From: Ruegeria lacuscaerulensis
Lineage (GTDB): Bacteria; Pseudomonadota; Alphaproteobacteria; Rhodobacterales; Rhodobacteraceae
Reading direction: 5' to 3'
Length of the DNA: 64,000 bases
NCBI RefSeq assembly: GCF_013034685.1
Contig: NZ_WQGO01000001.1
Span: 744,001-808,000 of the forward strand
Shown: positions 17,161 through 27,551 of the stretch, one piece after another
Layout: every line of letters begins with the position of its first letter
Numbering within the stretch: the first letter of the stretch is position 1
Notes under the pieces: generated by a model
The model's database searches: none
What the model was told of the DNA's origin: nothing
What the model saw: only the letters and a program-made list of their open reading frames with translations
Position numbers and translations under genes: made by a program

Positions 17161-20064
17161 TTACGCCAACGCCTCGTCACAGCGCCCGCAGACACCCGTA
17201 TGGACATGACGCCCGACATCCGGCAGGATTTTCCAGCACCGCTGACATTTCTCGCCCTCGGCCTTTTCGAACACCACCGCAACGCCCTCAATCTCGGGCA
17301 CGCGGAAAGCCTCGGCCGGGGCCGGATCACCCGTAACAGTCAACCCCGAGGTGATGCACATATCGTCCACATCGAAAGTAGCCAGCAGATCACGGGTTTC
17401 CTGGTCCTCAACATAGACAATCGGCGCGGCCTCAAGGCTGGACCCGATGACTTTGTCCTGACGCTGAACCTCCAGCGCAGCCGTCACCGAACGACGCACG
17501 CGGCGCACCTTGGCCATGCTTGTTTCCAATTCCGCGTCGCGCCAATCGGCTGGCGTGTCCGGGAAATCCACCAGATGGACCGAGCTGTCATCACCGCCAA
17601 ACCGCTCCAGCCAGACCTCTTCCATGGTAAAGACCAGAACCGGCGCCAGCCATGTGGTCAGACGGTGGAACAGGATATCCAGCACGGTGCGGGCTGCGCG
17701 GCGACGCTGGTTATCGCCGTCGCAATAGAGCGCATCCTTGCGGACGTCGAAATAGAACGAGGACAGATCTACCGTGGCAAAAGTGAACACAGCGCTGAAC
17801 ACACCCTGGAAATCGAACGCGGCATAGCCCTTGCGCACCTGTTCATCCAGATCGGCCAGACGGCTCAGAACCCAGCGTTCCAGACGCGGCATATCTTCGG
17901 GCGCGACGCGATCAGCCTCGGTGAAATCAGCCAATGATCCCAGCATAAACCGCATGGTATTCCGCAGACGACGATAACTGTCAGCGGTTCCTTTCAGAAT
18001 CTCCGGCCCGATCCGCTGGTCGGCGGTATAGTCAGTCTGAGCCACCCACAAGCGCAGGATATCGGCCCCATATTGCTTGATGACCTCTTCCGGCACGATG
18101 GTGTTGCCCAGCGATTTGGACATCTTGTTGCCCTTGGCGTCCAGCGTAAAGCCGTGCGTCACCACGTTGCGATAGGGCGCACGGCCCTTGGTGCCGCAGG
18201 CCTGCAGCATGGACGAATGGAACCAACCGCGGTGCTGGTCGGTGCCCTCCATATAGACATCGGCGATGCCGTCCTCGGTCCCGTCCTCACGGTCGCGCAG
18301 AACGAAGGCGTGGGTCGAACCCGAGTCAAACCATACGTCCAGCACATCGAACACCTGATCATAGTCGTCCGGGTTGGCGATGCCGTCCAGCACCTGTTCC
18401 TTGAACCCGTCCGTGTACCAGATATCCGCGCCGTTTTCCTCGAACGCGGCTTTGATACGTGCGTTCAGATCGGCGTTGCGCAGCAGGTAATCGGCATCGG
18501 TGGGCAGAGCGCCCTTCTTGGTGAAACAGGTCAGCGGCACACCCCACGCACGCTGGCGGGACAGCACCCAATCCGGGCGGGCCTCAATCATCGAATACAG
18601 GCGGTTACGACCCGTCTGCGGGGTCCATTTCACCAGTTCATCAATCGAGCGCAGGGCGCGTTCGCGGATGGTGTCGCCCATCTCGCCCATGCCGTCGTCC
18701 AGCTTGCGGTCGACGGAGGCAAACCACTGCGGCGTGTTGCGATAGATGATCGGAGCCTTTGAGCGCCACGAATGCGGATAGCTGTGCTTGATCTTGCCAC
18801 GCGCCAGCAGCCCGCCGACCTCAGCCAGTTTGTCGATGATAGTCTTGTTCGCATCACCCTCACCGCCTTTGCGGGACAGGATGTATTTGCCACCAAAGAA
18901 CGGCAGATCGGCACGGAACGAGCCGTCATCCATCACGTTATAGGTGATGACCTGTTCCAACATACCCAGATCGCGATAAAGCTCGAATTCCTCCATCCCG
19001 TGCGACGGCGCACAGTGAACGAAACCGGTGCCTTCGGTATCGGTCACAAATTCAGCGGCGCGGAAATCGCGGATGTCATCCCATTCGCCATTGCCGCCCT
19101 CGGCCCCGGCCAGCGGGTGGGTCAGTTGCACGCCTGCCAGCTCATCCCTGGTTACGTCGCGGACGCGGGTCCACTGATCGTCGTTCAAACGGGCACGGCC
19201 CAGAACATCCGCCGCCAGATTGTCGGCCAGCAGGAATTTGTCACCTACTTTGGCCCAGCATTCATCCGGCGCGCCGGTGACTTCGTAAAGGCCATACGCG
19301 ATGTCCTTGCCGTAAACGACCGCCTTGTTCGACGGCATCGTCCAAGGGGTCGTCGTCCAGATCACCACAAACGCATCATCCAGATCGCCTGCATTCACGA
19401 CCTTGAACTTCACCCAGATGGTGAAGCTTTCCTTGTCGTGATACTCGACCTCAGCCTCGGCCAGAGCGGTCTTTTCGACCGGCGACCACATCACGGGTTT
19501 GGACCCCTGATAGAGCGTGCCGTTCATCAGGAACTTCATGAACTCGTCGGCGATCACCGCCTCGGCGTGATAGTCCATGGTGATGTACGGATCGGGCCAA
19601 TTGCCGGTGATCCCCAGACGCTTGAACTCTTCCCTTTGGATGTCGATCCAGCCCTCGGCGAACTTGCGGCATTCCTGACGGAAGTCGACGATGTTCACCT
19701 CGTCCTTGTTCTTGCCCTTCTTGCGGTACTGTTCCTCGATCTTCCACTCGATGGGTAAGCCGTGGCAGTCCCAGCCGGGCACGTAACGCGCGTCATGGCC
19801 CATCATCTGATGGCTCCGCACGATCATGTCCTTGATGGTCTTGTTCAGCGCGTGACCGATATGCAGGTGACCATTCGCATAGGGGGGGCCATCGTGCAGG
19901 GTAAAGGGCGTCCGACCCTTTTTCTCACGCAGGCGGTCATAGACGCCGATGGTTTCCCAACGCTCCAGCCATGCGGGTTCGCGCTTGGGCAGGCCAGCGC
20001 GCATGGGGAAATCGGTTTTGGGCAGGTTCAGCGTGTCTTTGTAATCAGGTGTTTCGGCGCACAT
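17161..20064 (-). CDS. ileS: Isoleucyl-tRNA synthetase
   Basis: The protein has 967 residues from the ATG at 20064 (MCAETPDYKDTLNLPKTDFP); an in-frame extension to 20124 is unlikely. It has the class I signatures 'HLHIGHALN' (HIGH) and 'GNKMSKSLGN' (KMSKS), with the editing domain between them. A C-terminal zinc site shows as 'CQRCW' and 'CGRCDEAL'. It charges tRNA-Ile. It stands alone, with a 205-bp upstream spacer in which I see no T-box or other riboswitch. Confidence 0.98.
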   Translation of the reverse strand: MCAETPDYKDTLNLPKTDFPMRAGLPKREPAWLERWETIGVYDRLREKKGRTPFTLHDGPPYANGHLHIGHALNKTIKDMIVRSHQMMGHDARYVPGWDCHGLPIEWKIEEQYRKKGKNKDEVNIVDFRQECRKFAEGWIDIQREEFKRLGITGNWPDPYITMDYHAEAVIADEFMKFLMNGTLYQGSKPVMWSPVEKTALAEAEVEYHDKESFTIWVKFKVVNAGDLDDAFVVIWTTTPWTMPSNKAVVYGKDIAYGLYEVTGAPDECWAKVGDKFLLADNLAADVLGRARLNDDQWTRVRDVTRDELAGVQLTHPLAGAEGGNGEWDDIRDFRAAEFVTDTEGTGFVHCAPSHGMEEFELYRDLGMLEQVITYNVMDDGSFRADLPFFGGKYILSRKGGEGDANKTIIDKLAEVGGLLARGKIKHSYPHSWRSKAPIIYRNTPQWFASVDRKLDDGMGEMGDTIRERALRSIDELVKWTPQTGRNRLYSMIEARPDWVLSRQRAWGVPLTCFTKKGALPTDADYLLRNADLNARIKAAFEENGADIWYTDGFKEQVLDGIANPDDYDQVFDVLDVWFDSGSTHAFVLRDREDGTEDGIADVYMEGTDQHRGWFHSSMLQACGTKGRAPYRNVVTHGFTLDAKGNKMSKSLGNTIVPEEVIKQYGADILRLWVAQTDYTADQRIGPEILKGTADSYRRLRNTMRFMLGSLADFTEADRVAPEDMPRLERWVLSRLADLDEQVRKGYAAFDFQGVFSAVFTFATVDLSSFYFDVRKDALYCDGDNQRRRAARTVLDILFHRLTTWLAPVLVFTMEEVWLERFGGDDSSVHLVDFPDTPADWRDAELETSMAKVRRVRRSVTAALEVQRQDKVIGSSLEAAPIVYVEDQETRDLLATFDVDDMCITSGLTVTGDPAPAEAFRVPEIEGVAVVFEKAEGEKCQRCWKILPDVGRHVHTGVCGRCDEALA

Positions 20065-20269
20065 TGGGGGCGTCCTTTGGATGATCTGGTCGTGTGGATC
20101 GAAGCGGTCGGTGCGAGGTCTCAAACACCTTTGCCCGGCGTCTCAGGAAGTCAGAGCGCCGGGGATATAATTCGAATAATGATGGCCATCCGGTCATACA
20201 TGGCCGCGCTTATAAGACGCCCTTGGCGGATGGTCCAGAGCTTCCGCCCCCTGCGGCGAATGGTGCGGT

Positions 20270-20752
20270 TCAAAACAGCTCGATCGCGGGGCGCGCGATC
20301 ATCAACCAGAGGATGCTCAGCACCGAAAGAAAGGCCGGGATGCCGCTTAGAAACCAGATGCGGAACAAGCGGTGATAGCTATCAGGCAACGGTGCACCCT
20401 GTGCAGCAGCCGTCTGTGCCAGATCCCGCAGGCGGACCTGTATCCACACCACGGGCAGCCAGAACACGCCCGCTACGACGTAAAGCACCAGCGACAGCAT
20501 GATCCACCCGTCGGCAAGGGACCAACCCAGCCGCCAAGCCAGCAGGGTCCCGGTCACGGGTTGGACGATTACGGCGGTCGTCGTGAACAGCAGGTCAGCC
20601 AGAATGACCACACGGGCAGTTTGCGCAACAAACCGCGCGTCGCCGGACCGATGCGCCATCAGCATGAAAAACGCGATCCCGGCTCCGGTGCCCAGCAGAA
20701 CGCTAGCACCGATGACGTGCAGCCATCGCAGGATCAGGTCTGGATCCATCAT
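20270..20752 (-). CDS. DUF2269 family integral membrane protein
   Basis: The protein has 160 residues from an ATG at 20752 that overlaps the stop of the upstream gene; a second ATG follows at 20749. About four transmembrane helices are visible, starting with 'RWLHVIGASVLLGTGAGIAF' and including 'WIMLSLVLYVVAGVFWLPVV'. This pattern fits the DUF2269 family. The family has no known function. The overlap with the SDR-DoxX gene suggests the two are made together. Confidence 0.8.
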   Translation of the reverse strand: MMDPDLILRWLHVIGASVLLGTGAGIAFFMLMAHRSGDARFVAQTARVVILADLLFTTTAVIVQPVTGTLLAWRLGWSLADGWIMLSLVLYVVAGVFWLPVVWIQVRLRDLAQTAAAQGAPLPDSYHRLFRIWFLSGIPAFLSVLSILWLMIARPAIELF

Positions 20753-22074
20753 CGGCTTTGCACCATAGGCCAGGCAACCAGCGACAGCAGCATTGCAGGC
20801 AGCACTTTGACGAGTGGGCCCAACGGGTCCAGCCACAGGCCTGGTGTCACGACCGTTGCCGCCAGCACATAGAACGCTGCCACCCCAACTTGCGCCAGGC
20901 ACACGCGCGCGGTCCAAGGACGATATAGAACGGCCAGTCCCAAAGCGATATCGACGAAAGACCAGAACACGACAGAACTGACGGCAGCGGCATCGGCCCA
21001 TCCGGCCTCGGTCAGAACACCGGCAGCCTCGGGCAATCCGACCAATCCGAAAATGCCGGACAGGACCCAGAAGAGACTCAGTACGGTTATGACAAGCGGG
21101 GCCAGCAGGGACATGCGCGCGGTCAGCCGGTGTTCACGCGCGCTGGTCATTGACCCATAAATTTCGGGCAGCGGCCTGAGCGACCGACCCGTTGCTGCGC
21201 GATAGGGCGCGGGATCACCCACAACACCCGAAGCCATGACCGTCATCGCCGTGCTGCGCAGGGGCGAGCGCCACCCAAGATAGCCCAGCGCGTCAGCACA
21301 CCGTGCAACTGCCTTGGTCAAGACCGGAGGCATGACAAGCCGAAAACGGGCCGCCGGGAAACCCAGCCAACGGCGCGTGGTGGCCAGGACATCCCTTAAC
21401 GATTGGGCTTGATCCTCAACCAGATCGTAGGCGCCTTGCGGTACCTCATCGGCACAGCAGGTAACCACGGCATGGCACAAATCCTCCATCCCGACGCACT
21501 GCACCGGTGTCGCGGGATAAGCAATCGGCTGCACCAGCGGAACCGCTGCCAGCATCCGCAGCAATGTCGTTCCACCGTAATCTGATTGCCCGATAACCAG
21601 TCCGGGGCGCAAAATCCACAGGTCCGCACCGCTGTGTTCAAGCGCCGCATCACCAGCGGCCTTGGTGCGCATGAACTCGGTGTCCGCATTGGGCGTCGCC
21701 CCGATGGCTGATATTTGTACGACCGAAACACCCCGTTGTGCGCAGGCCTGACCCAGCGCTGCAATGGCGTGATGATGCACCGCCGCAAGATCATCCGAGG
21801 GGCCGTCCTGCAACGCGCCTGCGCAGTTCACAACGCAGTCGATGCCAGTGAGTGCGGCCTCCCAATCCTGCGGGTGCGTAAAGCGGCGCAAATCGCCCTG
21901 AACCAACTTAATTCCGTCCAGTAGCAACGCGCCTTGCACAGGCTTACGAACAAGCCCCGTGACCTGCGCGCCCCGGCATCGCAAGGCGCGGACCACCGCC
22001 GCGCCTATGAAGCCGTAAGCGCCTAGAACAAGGATATTTTTCCCAGTGAGTGTCAGAGCACACCTCGCCACCAC
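20749..22074 (-). CDS. SDR (NAD-dependent epimerase-like) protein fused to a DoxX-like membrane domain
   Basis: The protein has 441 residues with two parts. Residues 1-300 form an atypical SDR with 'VLGAYGFIGAAVVRAL', the dinucleotide-binding GxxGxxG. Residues 310-441 hold about four membrane helices ('LSLFWVLSGIFGLVGLP', 'FWSFVDIALGLAVLYRP') like DoxX-type proteins. The start is uncertain: 22074 is a GTG with no clear Shine-Dalgarno. It probably acts at the membrane on a quinone- or lipid-like substrate, but this is inference. It overlaps the DUF2269 gene. Confidence 0.75.
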   Translation of the reverse strand: MVARCALTLTGKNILVLGAYGFIGAAVVRALRCRGAQVTGLVRKPVQGALLLDGIKLVQGDLRRFTHPQDWEAALTGIDCVVNCAGALQDGPSDDLAAVHHHAIAALGQACAQRGVSVVQISAIGATPNADTEFMRTKAAGDAALEHSGADLWILRPGLVIGQSDYGGTTLLRMLAAVPLVQPIAYPATPVQCVGMEDLCHAVVTCCADEVPQGAYDLVEDQAQSLRDVLATTRRWLGFPAARFRLVMPPVLTKAVARCADALGYLGWRSPLRSTAMTVMASGVVGDPAPYRAATGRSLRPLPEIYGSMTSAREHRLTARMSLLAPLVITVLSLFWVLSGIFGLVGLPEAAGVLTEAGWADAAAVSSVVFWSFVDIALGLAVLYRPWTARVCLAQVGVAAFYVLAATVVTPGLWLDPLGPLVKVLPAMLLSLVAWPMVQSR

Positions 22075-22147
22075 GTTGATGCCTTCACCCTAGCCATATG
22101 AGGTATATCCGCCATGGGGACTGTGCCGCCTGCGACAATTCTAGCCG

Positions 22148-22858
22148 TCAGGGATGAAACAGCGATCCAACCAGATAGGCGATTGATGCCGCAGCGCCCC
22201 CAATCAACAAGGTCTCACCACCCGACCGCCACCACGGGGCCAGCGACCAGCGGCTTTTGAGCGCGCCGATGGCAAAAAAGACCCCCATCGTCATCCAAGC
22301 TGAGAGCGCAAAGGCGCGCTCGACCCCGGCCAGAAACGGCAAGAGCGGGATCATGCCCGCAACCAGAAAGGCCAGAAACGTCGCCATCGCGGCCTTCATC
22401 GGGTGCGGGTCCACACTGCCCAGACCATATTCACCCTCGATCATCAGGTTGATCCAGTTGTCGTGATTGGCGGTGATGGCATCGGTTGCCTCATCCAGAA
22501 CGCGCCCCGAAAGGCCCTTCTGCGAAAGGATTTCCCGGACTTCATCGCGCTCACCATCCGGGTAAAGGTGGATGTGGCGCTCTTCGATTGCGCGGATGCG
22601 GCGGATATTGTCCAACTCGGCTTTGGTACCCGAGTAGTTGCCTGCCGCCATGGAAAACCCATCAGCCAGCACATTGGCCAGCCCCAAGGCCACGATGATG
22701 AACGGCGACAGCCCTGCCCCCGCGACGCCAGCGACAATCGCAAAAGTGGTCACCGATCCGTCGATGCCGCCATAGACGATATCGCGCAATACGCCCCGAC
22801 CGGGCGGCGCATTGATCCGGGCTGCAATTTCCTGCTGGCTGTGTCCGTGCTCGGTCAT
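22148..22858 (-). CDS. VIT1/CCC1-type iron/manganese transporter family protein
   Basis: The protein has 236 residues. 'GVLRDIVYGGIDGSVTTFAI' near residue 20 and 'NVLADGFSMAAGNYSGTKAE' near 65 are the VIT/CCC1 hallmarks. A cytoplasmic loop rich in Glu ('AIEERHIHLYPDGERDEV') corresponds to the metal-binding region, and the remaining helices follow from about residue 150. These transporters move Fe2+ or Mn2+ out of the cytosol. ATG at 22858 has a GGAG upstream. Confidence 0.88.
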   Translation of the reverse strand: MTEHGHSQQEIAARINAPPGRGVLRDIVYGGIDGSVTTFAIVAGVAGAGLSPFIIVALGLANVLADGFSMAAGNYSGTKAELDNIRRIRAIEERHIHLYPDGERDEVREILSQKGLSGRVLDEATDAITANHDNWINLMIEGEYGLGSVDPHPMKAAMATFLAFLVAGMIPLLPFLAGVERAFALSAWMTMGVFFAIGALKSRWSLAPWWRSGGETLLIGGAAASIAYLVGSLFHP

Positions 22859-22912
22859 GGCTGGCTCCACCTTTGGTATGGCAACCAGCAGGGCAGAGGT
22901 CTTTGCGTCAGG

Positions 22913-23902
22913 TCAAGTCTTGGAAAACAATCCCGCCAACGCCCGTTTGATGATCCGCCGAGTCGAGGGCTTGTGACGGTCCGAGAAAGGCAGCGGGCGG
23001 CAGACCTCCATCGCGGCCATGCCGACGCGCGCGCTGAGCGCGCCGTTGACCAGACCTTCGCCGAACCGGTGGGACAGTTTGCTTAGGACCGAGCCGCCCA
23101 GAACCGGTTCCAGCAGGTCATCGCCCACAGCCACCGCGCCCGTGGCCACCAGATGCACGAACACAGCGCGAGTCAAACGCCAGCTGCCCAGAAACCCGGC
23201 GCGGCCACCGTAGATTTCAGCAATTCGCCGGATCATCCTCAGGGAAGCCGCCAGTGCCGTCACCACATCTGCCAGCGCCAGCGGAACCAGCGCCGTCACC
23301 GTGGCCACCTGACGGGCGGCGGCCTCAACCTCGCGGCTGGCGGCTTCGTCCAGCGGGGCCAGAAGTTCGTCTTCGGTCAGGGTCAACAGGCCGGAGGCAT
23401 CGAACTGCTCGCCCATGCGTTCGGACAGGCGGTCGCGGCCCCATTTGGTGTCGTCGCGCCCCTTGTAGAAGGCCATCAGCCGGTTTGTGACTGCCCGCGC
23501 CTGCCCCAGATCACCCTCGGCCAGCGCGGCATCGGCGGCGCGGCGCATCCCGTCCACCCGCGACAGACGCCCAATCGCAGCCAACTCGCGCAGGGCGATG
23601 ATCAGCCCGACCACCAGCAACGCGCCGATCAGGCCCGTTACGACCCAGCCCAGAACCGGCGCGCGCAGCAACAGAGACGTCACGAAATCCCAAGCCGCGA
23701 CCGAGACCACAGCCCCTATCACAGCCGCCGCCAGCCCCCAGAACCAACGCGACAAGGCCGAAGGTTTTCGCGCTGCCAACCGCGCAGCGGTCTGCATCGC
23801 CTGCCCCTGCGGAGCGGCGACATCCGGAACCGGCGGTGCCTGCGCCACGTCCTCGCCGGGGGCCTCGGCCTTCAGATCAATCAGGACCGGACCTTTAGCC
23901 AT
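22913..23902 (-). CDS. YcjF/TIGR01620 family membrane protein
   Basis: The protein has 329 residues from the ATG at 23902. A polar N-terminus (1-45) precedes two transmembrane helices, 'FWGLAAAVIGAVVSVAAWDF' and 'VVTGLIGALLVVGLIIALRE'. The C-terminal part has the DUF697-like 'ALVPLALADVVTALAASLRM' and 'IAEIYGGRAGFLGSWRL'. This matches YcjF, the usual partner of the YcjX GTPase in proteobacteria. Here a GNAT gene sits between them, overlapping this start by 8 bp. Confidence 0.85.
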   Translation of the reverse strand: MAKGPVLIDLKAEAPGEDVAQAPPVPDVAAPQGQAMQTAARLAARKPSALSRWFWGLAAAVIGAVVSVAAWDFVTSLLLRAPVLGWVVTGLIGALLVVGLIIALRELAAIGRLSRVDGMRRAADAALAEGDLGQARAVTNRLMAFYKGRDDTKWGRDRLSERMGEQFDASGLLTLTEDELLAPLDEAASREVEAAARQVATVTALVPLALADVVTALAASLRMIRRIAEIYGGRAGFLGSWRLTRAVFVHLVATGAVAVGDDLLEPVLGGSVLSKLSHRFGEGLVNGALSARVGMAAMEVCRPLPFSDRHKPSTRRIIKRALAGLFSKT

Positions 23903-24350
23903 CTGCGTTTCCTTCTCGGTACCAGACATATTTGATGTCGGGCAGGTTTTCGTCGTTGTCAGAACCATCGCTGCGGGCAACCTCGGCAAACCCGTTGCGT
24001 TCGTAGAACCGGCGCGCGCCACCATTGGCCTGAAAGGCGAACAGCGACAGGTGTGAGCGTTCGGCTTTGGCGTGATCCAGCAATCGCTGTCCGATCCCCT
24101 GCCCACGTGCCGGGGCACTTAGATATAGTGAGTGTACCTCGACCCCGTTCAGGGCCAGAAACCCGACTACACCATCGTCGGATTCCGCGACGGTGACCCA
24201 ATCCTGATCTATCATCCGGCCGCAAAAGGCGATGGTTTCCGCGTGGGAATGCAACTCGGGCATCCAGTCATGCTCGCGAGCGAATCCGTGCAGGATTTCT
24301 CCGGTGGCTCCGGCATCGGTGCTGCGGGCAGGTCGCAGGATTACCGTCAT
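23895..24350 (-). CDS. GNAT family N-acetyltransferase
   Basis: The protein has 151 residues. The acetyl-CoA binding motif A is clear: 'VHSLYLSAPARGQGIGQRLL' (R-x-x-G-x-G/A). Motif B follows with 'ANGGARRFYERNGFAEV'. The substrate is unknown. It overlaps the ycjX-like stop by 4 bp and the ycjF-like start by 8 bp, so all three genes are probably one operon. Confidence 0.88.
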   Translation of the reverse strand: MTVILRPARSTDAGATGEILHGFAREHDWMPELHSHAETIAFCGRMIDQDWVTVAESDDGVVGFLALNGVEVHSLYLSAPARGQGIGQRLLDHAKAERSHLSLFAFQANGGARRFYERNGFAEVARSDGSDNDENLPDIKYVWYREGNADG

Positions 24351-25813
24351 AGCCGATCTCCGATCAGGAACTGGGCCGCGCGGTCCAGCCGGATATGCGG
24401 AGGGCCGTCACCGGGGCGCAGGGTCAACTGCGCGGGCGCAAAGGCCATGAACCCATAGTCTTCGCCCAGCCAGCTTTCTGCCCCGTTGCGCGCAGGCCCC
24501 AACAGATGCGCGGGGTCTTCGGGCAACTCGCCGGGATAGAAAGCGGCTTGCTTCCCGTCCAGCAAAGTGCCGCGCACGCAGGGCAAGTCCACCCCATCAT
24601 GTGTGCGAATTTCTTCGGTCGTGGCGCGGAGCGAGGCCAGCGACAATGCCGCCGTTTCCGCCCCGGCAAAGCTGGCGCGGTCGCGGGCGTCGCGGGTCAG
24701 CGCCTCCATGATGTGGGTTAGGCGGGCGTGTTGGTGGTGGTGCAGATGATCCGCCTTGGTGGCGGCAAACAGGATGCGTTCCACGCGCTTTCCCAACAGC
24801 AACTGGCTGAGCCACGCGTTCCGCCCCGGCCGGAACGCCGACAGGATATCGCCCATCGCGCGGCGCATATCCTCAACTGCCTGCGGCCCTTTGTGAATCG
24901 CGCCCAGCGCATCAACCAGTACCACTTGCCGGTCAATGCGCGAAAAGTGATCGCGGAAGAAGGGTTTGACCACTTGCGATTTATACGCCTCGAACCGACG
25001 GGCCATTTCGCGGTGCAGGCTGCGTCTTGCACCACTCCCTTCGACAGGCAGCGGCGCGAAGGTCAAAACCGGAGAACCCGCCAAGTCCCCCGGCAGCAAA
25101 AACCGTCCGGGCGTGCAATCATAGTAACCGGCATCGCGCGCGGTGTTGAGGTAATCGGAAAACGCCTTCGACAGGGCCTGCGCCTGCGGCTCATCATGTT
25201 CGGCCTCTGGGACGGCGGCTTTGGCCTGCGCAAGGTAGCCTGCCGCTTCGGCGCGGTTGGCGATACGGTCTAGTGTCTCGGACGACCAAGTGGCATAGGA
25301 CTTGTCCAGCAAAGCCAGGTCCAAAAGCCATTCGCCGGGGTAGTCCACGATGTCCAGATGAACCTTACGCGGGCCTTGCAGGCCGGACAGCAACCCTGCA
25401 GGCCGGGCCTTGAAGGACAGGCGCAGTTCAGAAACCGCCCGCGTGCTGTCCGGCCAATGCGGCTTTGGGCCGGTCAGGGCTGCCAAATGGTTTTCATAAT
25501 CGAACCGCGGCACCGTGTCGTCGGGCTGGGGTTGCAGATAGGCTGCGTTGATCCGCCCCTCTTGCTGCGCCACTAAGCCGGGCATCCGGCCTCGGTCCAG
25601 CAGGTTGGCCACAAGTGACGTGATGAACACCGTCTTACCCGACCGTGCCAAGCCGGTCACACCCAGACGGATCACCGGTTCGAACAATGCCTCGGACACG
25701 CTGTCGCCCACGGTTTCAAATCCGCGCACAAGACTGTCTGCCAGCGATGAAATGGCCAAATTGTCGTCCCGCTGTTGTCGTTTTTCCCAAGATAGGTAGC
25801 AGGTGCGCGACAT
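24347..25813 (-). CDS. YcjX-like P-loop NTPase
   Basis: The protein has 488 residues. Walker A is in '[20 protein letters not shown]' (about 50-69), the signature of the YcjX/DUF463 family, with '[15 protein letters not shown]' as the G3/Walker B region. It is a predicted stress-linked GTPase; no exact role is known. The chosen ATG at 25813 has an AGGAAAG 7 nt upstream; a TTG 17 codons later would match the shorter N-terminus of other homologues. It diverges from truA. Confidence 0.88.
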   Translation of the reverse strand: MSRTCYLSWEKRQQRDDNLAISSLADSLVRGFETVGDSVSEALFEPVIRLGVTGLARSGKTVFITSLVANLLDRGRMPGLVAQQEGRINAAYLQPQPDDTVPRFDYENHLAALTGPKPHWPDSTRAVSELRLSFKARPAGLLSGLQGPRKVHLDIVDYPGEWLLDLALLDKSYATWSSETLDRIANRAEAAGYLAQAKAAVPEAEHDEPQAQALSKAFSDYLNTARDAGYYDCTPGRFLLPGDLAGSPVLTFAPLPVEGSGARRSLHREMARRFEAYKSQVVKPFFRDHFSRIDRQVVLVDALGAIHKGPQAVEDMRRAMGDILSAFRPGRNAWLSQLLLGKRVERILFAATKADHLHHHQHARLTHIMEALTRDARDRASFAGAETAALSLASLRATTEEIRTHDGVDLPCVRGTLLDGKQAAFYPGELPEDPAHLLGPARNGAESWLGEDYGFMAFAPAQLTLRPGDGPPHIRLDRAAQFLIGDRL

Positions 25814-25866
25814 ACCAGCGCTTTCCTGCCCTTGCCCGTCTCGTCACCGCGCGCTACCAGCAGCAC

Positions 25867-26634
25867 ATGCCCAGATACGCGCTGAAAGTCGAATACCAAG
25901 GAGAACCGTTTGCCGGATGGCAGCGGCAAAAGGATCAACCCTCGGTTCAGGGGGCGATCGAGCAGGCCTTGTCGCGCATTCAACCCGGCGCGCATACCAT
26001 TGCCGCCGCTGGTCGTACTGATGCGGGCGTTCACGCGTTGGGGCAGGTCGCTCATTGCGATCTGGTCAAGGATTGGGATCCGTTTCGCTTGTCCGAGGCG
26101 CTGAACTTTCACCTCAAGCCTGACCCCGTTGCAATCGTGCAGGCGGCGCGGGTTGAGGACGACTGGCATGCCCGGTTTTCAGCGGTCGAGCGGCAGTATC
26201 TGTTCCGTATCCTGATGCGCCGCGCACCTGCGACCCATGACGCGGGGCAAGTTTGGCAGATCAATCATCAACTGGACGTGGCGGCGATGCAGGCCGGGGC
26301 AGATATGCTGATCGGGCGGCATGATTTCACCACCTTCCGGTCGTCCATTTGTCAGGCCGCCAGCCCGGTGAAAACGCTGGATGAGCTGCGGGTTGAACAG
26401 GTTCAGGGCTTCTCTGGTCCCGAGCTTCACTTTCACGTCCGCGCGCGGTCTTTCCTGCACAATCAGGTCCGCAGTTTTGTCGGCACGTTGGAACGGGTGG
26501 GCGCTGGTGCTTGGTCACCCGAAGATGTGCGCGACGCGCTAGAAGCCCAAGACCGCACCGCCTGCGGGCCTGTTTGCCCGCCGCAGGGGCTGTATCTGGC
26601 GCGGGTCGGCTATCCCGAGCCCGTCTTCAACTAG
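25867..26634 (+). CDS. truA: tRNA pseudouridine synthase A
   Basis: The protein has 255 residues from the ATG at 25867 ([20 protein letters not shown]). The catalytic Asp is in '[17 protein letters not shown]'. Further family motifs are '[15 protein letters not shown]' and '[17 protein letters not shown]'. It makes pseudouridine at positions 38-40 of tRNA anticodon arms. The stop overlaps the convergent nickel/cobalt transporter gene by 4 bp. Confidence 0.97.
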   Translation: MPRYALKVEYQGEPFAGWQRQKDQPSVQGAIEQALSRIQPGAHTIAAAGRTDAGVHALGQVAHCDLVKDWDPFRLSEALNFHLKPDPVAIVQAARVEDDWHARFSAVERQYLFRILMRRAPATHDAGQVWQINHQLDVAAMQAGADMLIGRHDFTTFRSSICQAASPVKTLDELRVEQVQGFSGPELHFHVRARSFLHNQVRSFVGTLERVGAGAWSPEDVRDALEAQDRTACGPVCPPQGLYLARVGYPEPVFN

Positions 26635-27551
26635 ATCGCACGCAGCAGCAACCCGCTAGCAATAACGGCAATCAACAGCCCTGCCACCAGTTCAATCGTG
26701 GGGGCCAGCACCTGCGCGAAACGGGTGGCAGAGGCTGAGGCCAAAAACCCGCCACGCAAGCCAAACGAAGTCCAACCGACCAGAGTTGTCACTGTCGCCG
26801 TGCCCAGTGCCATGGCGAACGCACCGGCAATACCCACCATGGCGATGCCCATCTGCCACGTCAGGATCAGCACGAACAAAGCGCCGGTACAGGGGCGCGC
26901 CGCGATGCCTGCGATTAGCAAAGCGGCCTCTTTCCAATTGCCGATCTGCGCCACTTCTTCAGCGGTGGGGCCGTGGCGGTGGCCGCAATCGGAACAGACC
27001 TCATGATCATGGTGATGATGATCGTGGTGATGATGCGCGTGAGATTTCTCGGCCCGGTTTCGGCGGGCGAAACTACGCAGGCCCCGGAACACCAGCCACA
27101 GACCGATTGCAGCGATGGCGCCGTAGCTGACCGGGGCCATGACCTGCTCGGTCGTGCCAACCAGACTGTCCCGCGACATCTGGAACACCAGAACACCCGC
27201 ATAAACCAGCACAACAGCCGTGACGGCCTGGCCCAGGCTGGACAGCACGCTGATCGCGGACAAACGCCAAAAGGCGACGTTGCGGCCCAGCCCATAGCCT
27301 CCGATCAGCACCTTGCCGTGACCGGGACCGATGGCGTGAAAAAACCCATAGGCGAAACATACGGTCAACAGCGTGGCCACGGCCTGAGGTTGTTCTGCCC
27401 GCGCAGCACGCAGGGATCGGGCGATCTGGTTCTGAAATTCCCGCTGTTCCCCGGCGGCCCAAGCCGCAAGGTTGTCAAACCCTCCGCTGCCCCAGAACCA
27501 CAGCAGCAGGCCCAAAGCCAAGGCGACAGGGACAATCAGGTACTTGGACAT
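26631..27551 (-). CDS. NicO-family nickel/cobalt transporter with His-rich loop
   Basis: The protein has 306 residues and about six or seven helices. The family motif '[20 protein letters not shown]' lies near residue 75, and '[15 protein letters not shown]' in the second half. Between them is a metal-binding stretch, '[16 protein letters not shown]' then 'CSDCGHRHG', about residues 175-200. It resembles RcnA/NicO exporters of Ni2+ or Co2+. Its start overlaps the DUF1007 gene by 16 bp; the pair is a common unit. Zinc cannot be excluded. Confidence 0.88.
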   Translation of the reverse strand: MSKYLIVPVALALGLLLWFWGSGGFDNLAAWAAGEQREFQNQIARSLRAARAEQPQAVATLLTVCFAYGFFHAIGPGHGKVLIGGYGLGRNVAFWRLSAISVLSSLGQAVTAVVLVYAGVLVFQMSRDSLVGTTEQVMAPVSYGAIAAIGLWLVFRGLRSFARRNRAEKSHAHHHHDHHHHDHEVCSDCGHRHGPTAEEVAQIGNWKEAALLIAGIAARPCTGALFVLILTWQMGIAMVGIAGAFAMALGTATVTTLVGWTSFGLRGGFLASASATRFAQVLAPTIELVAGLLIAVIASGLLLRAI

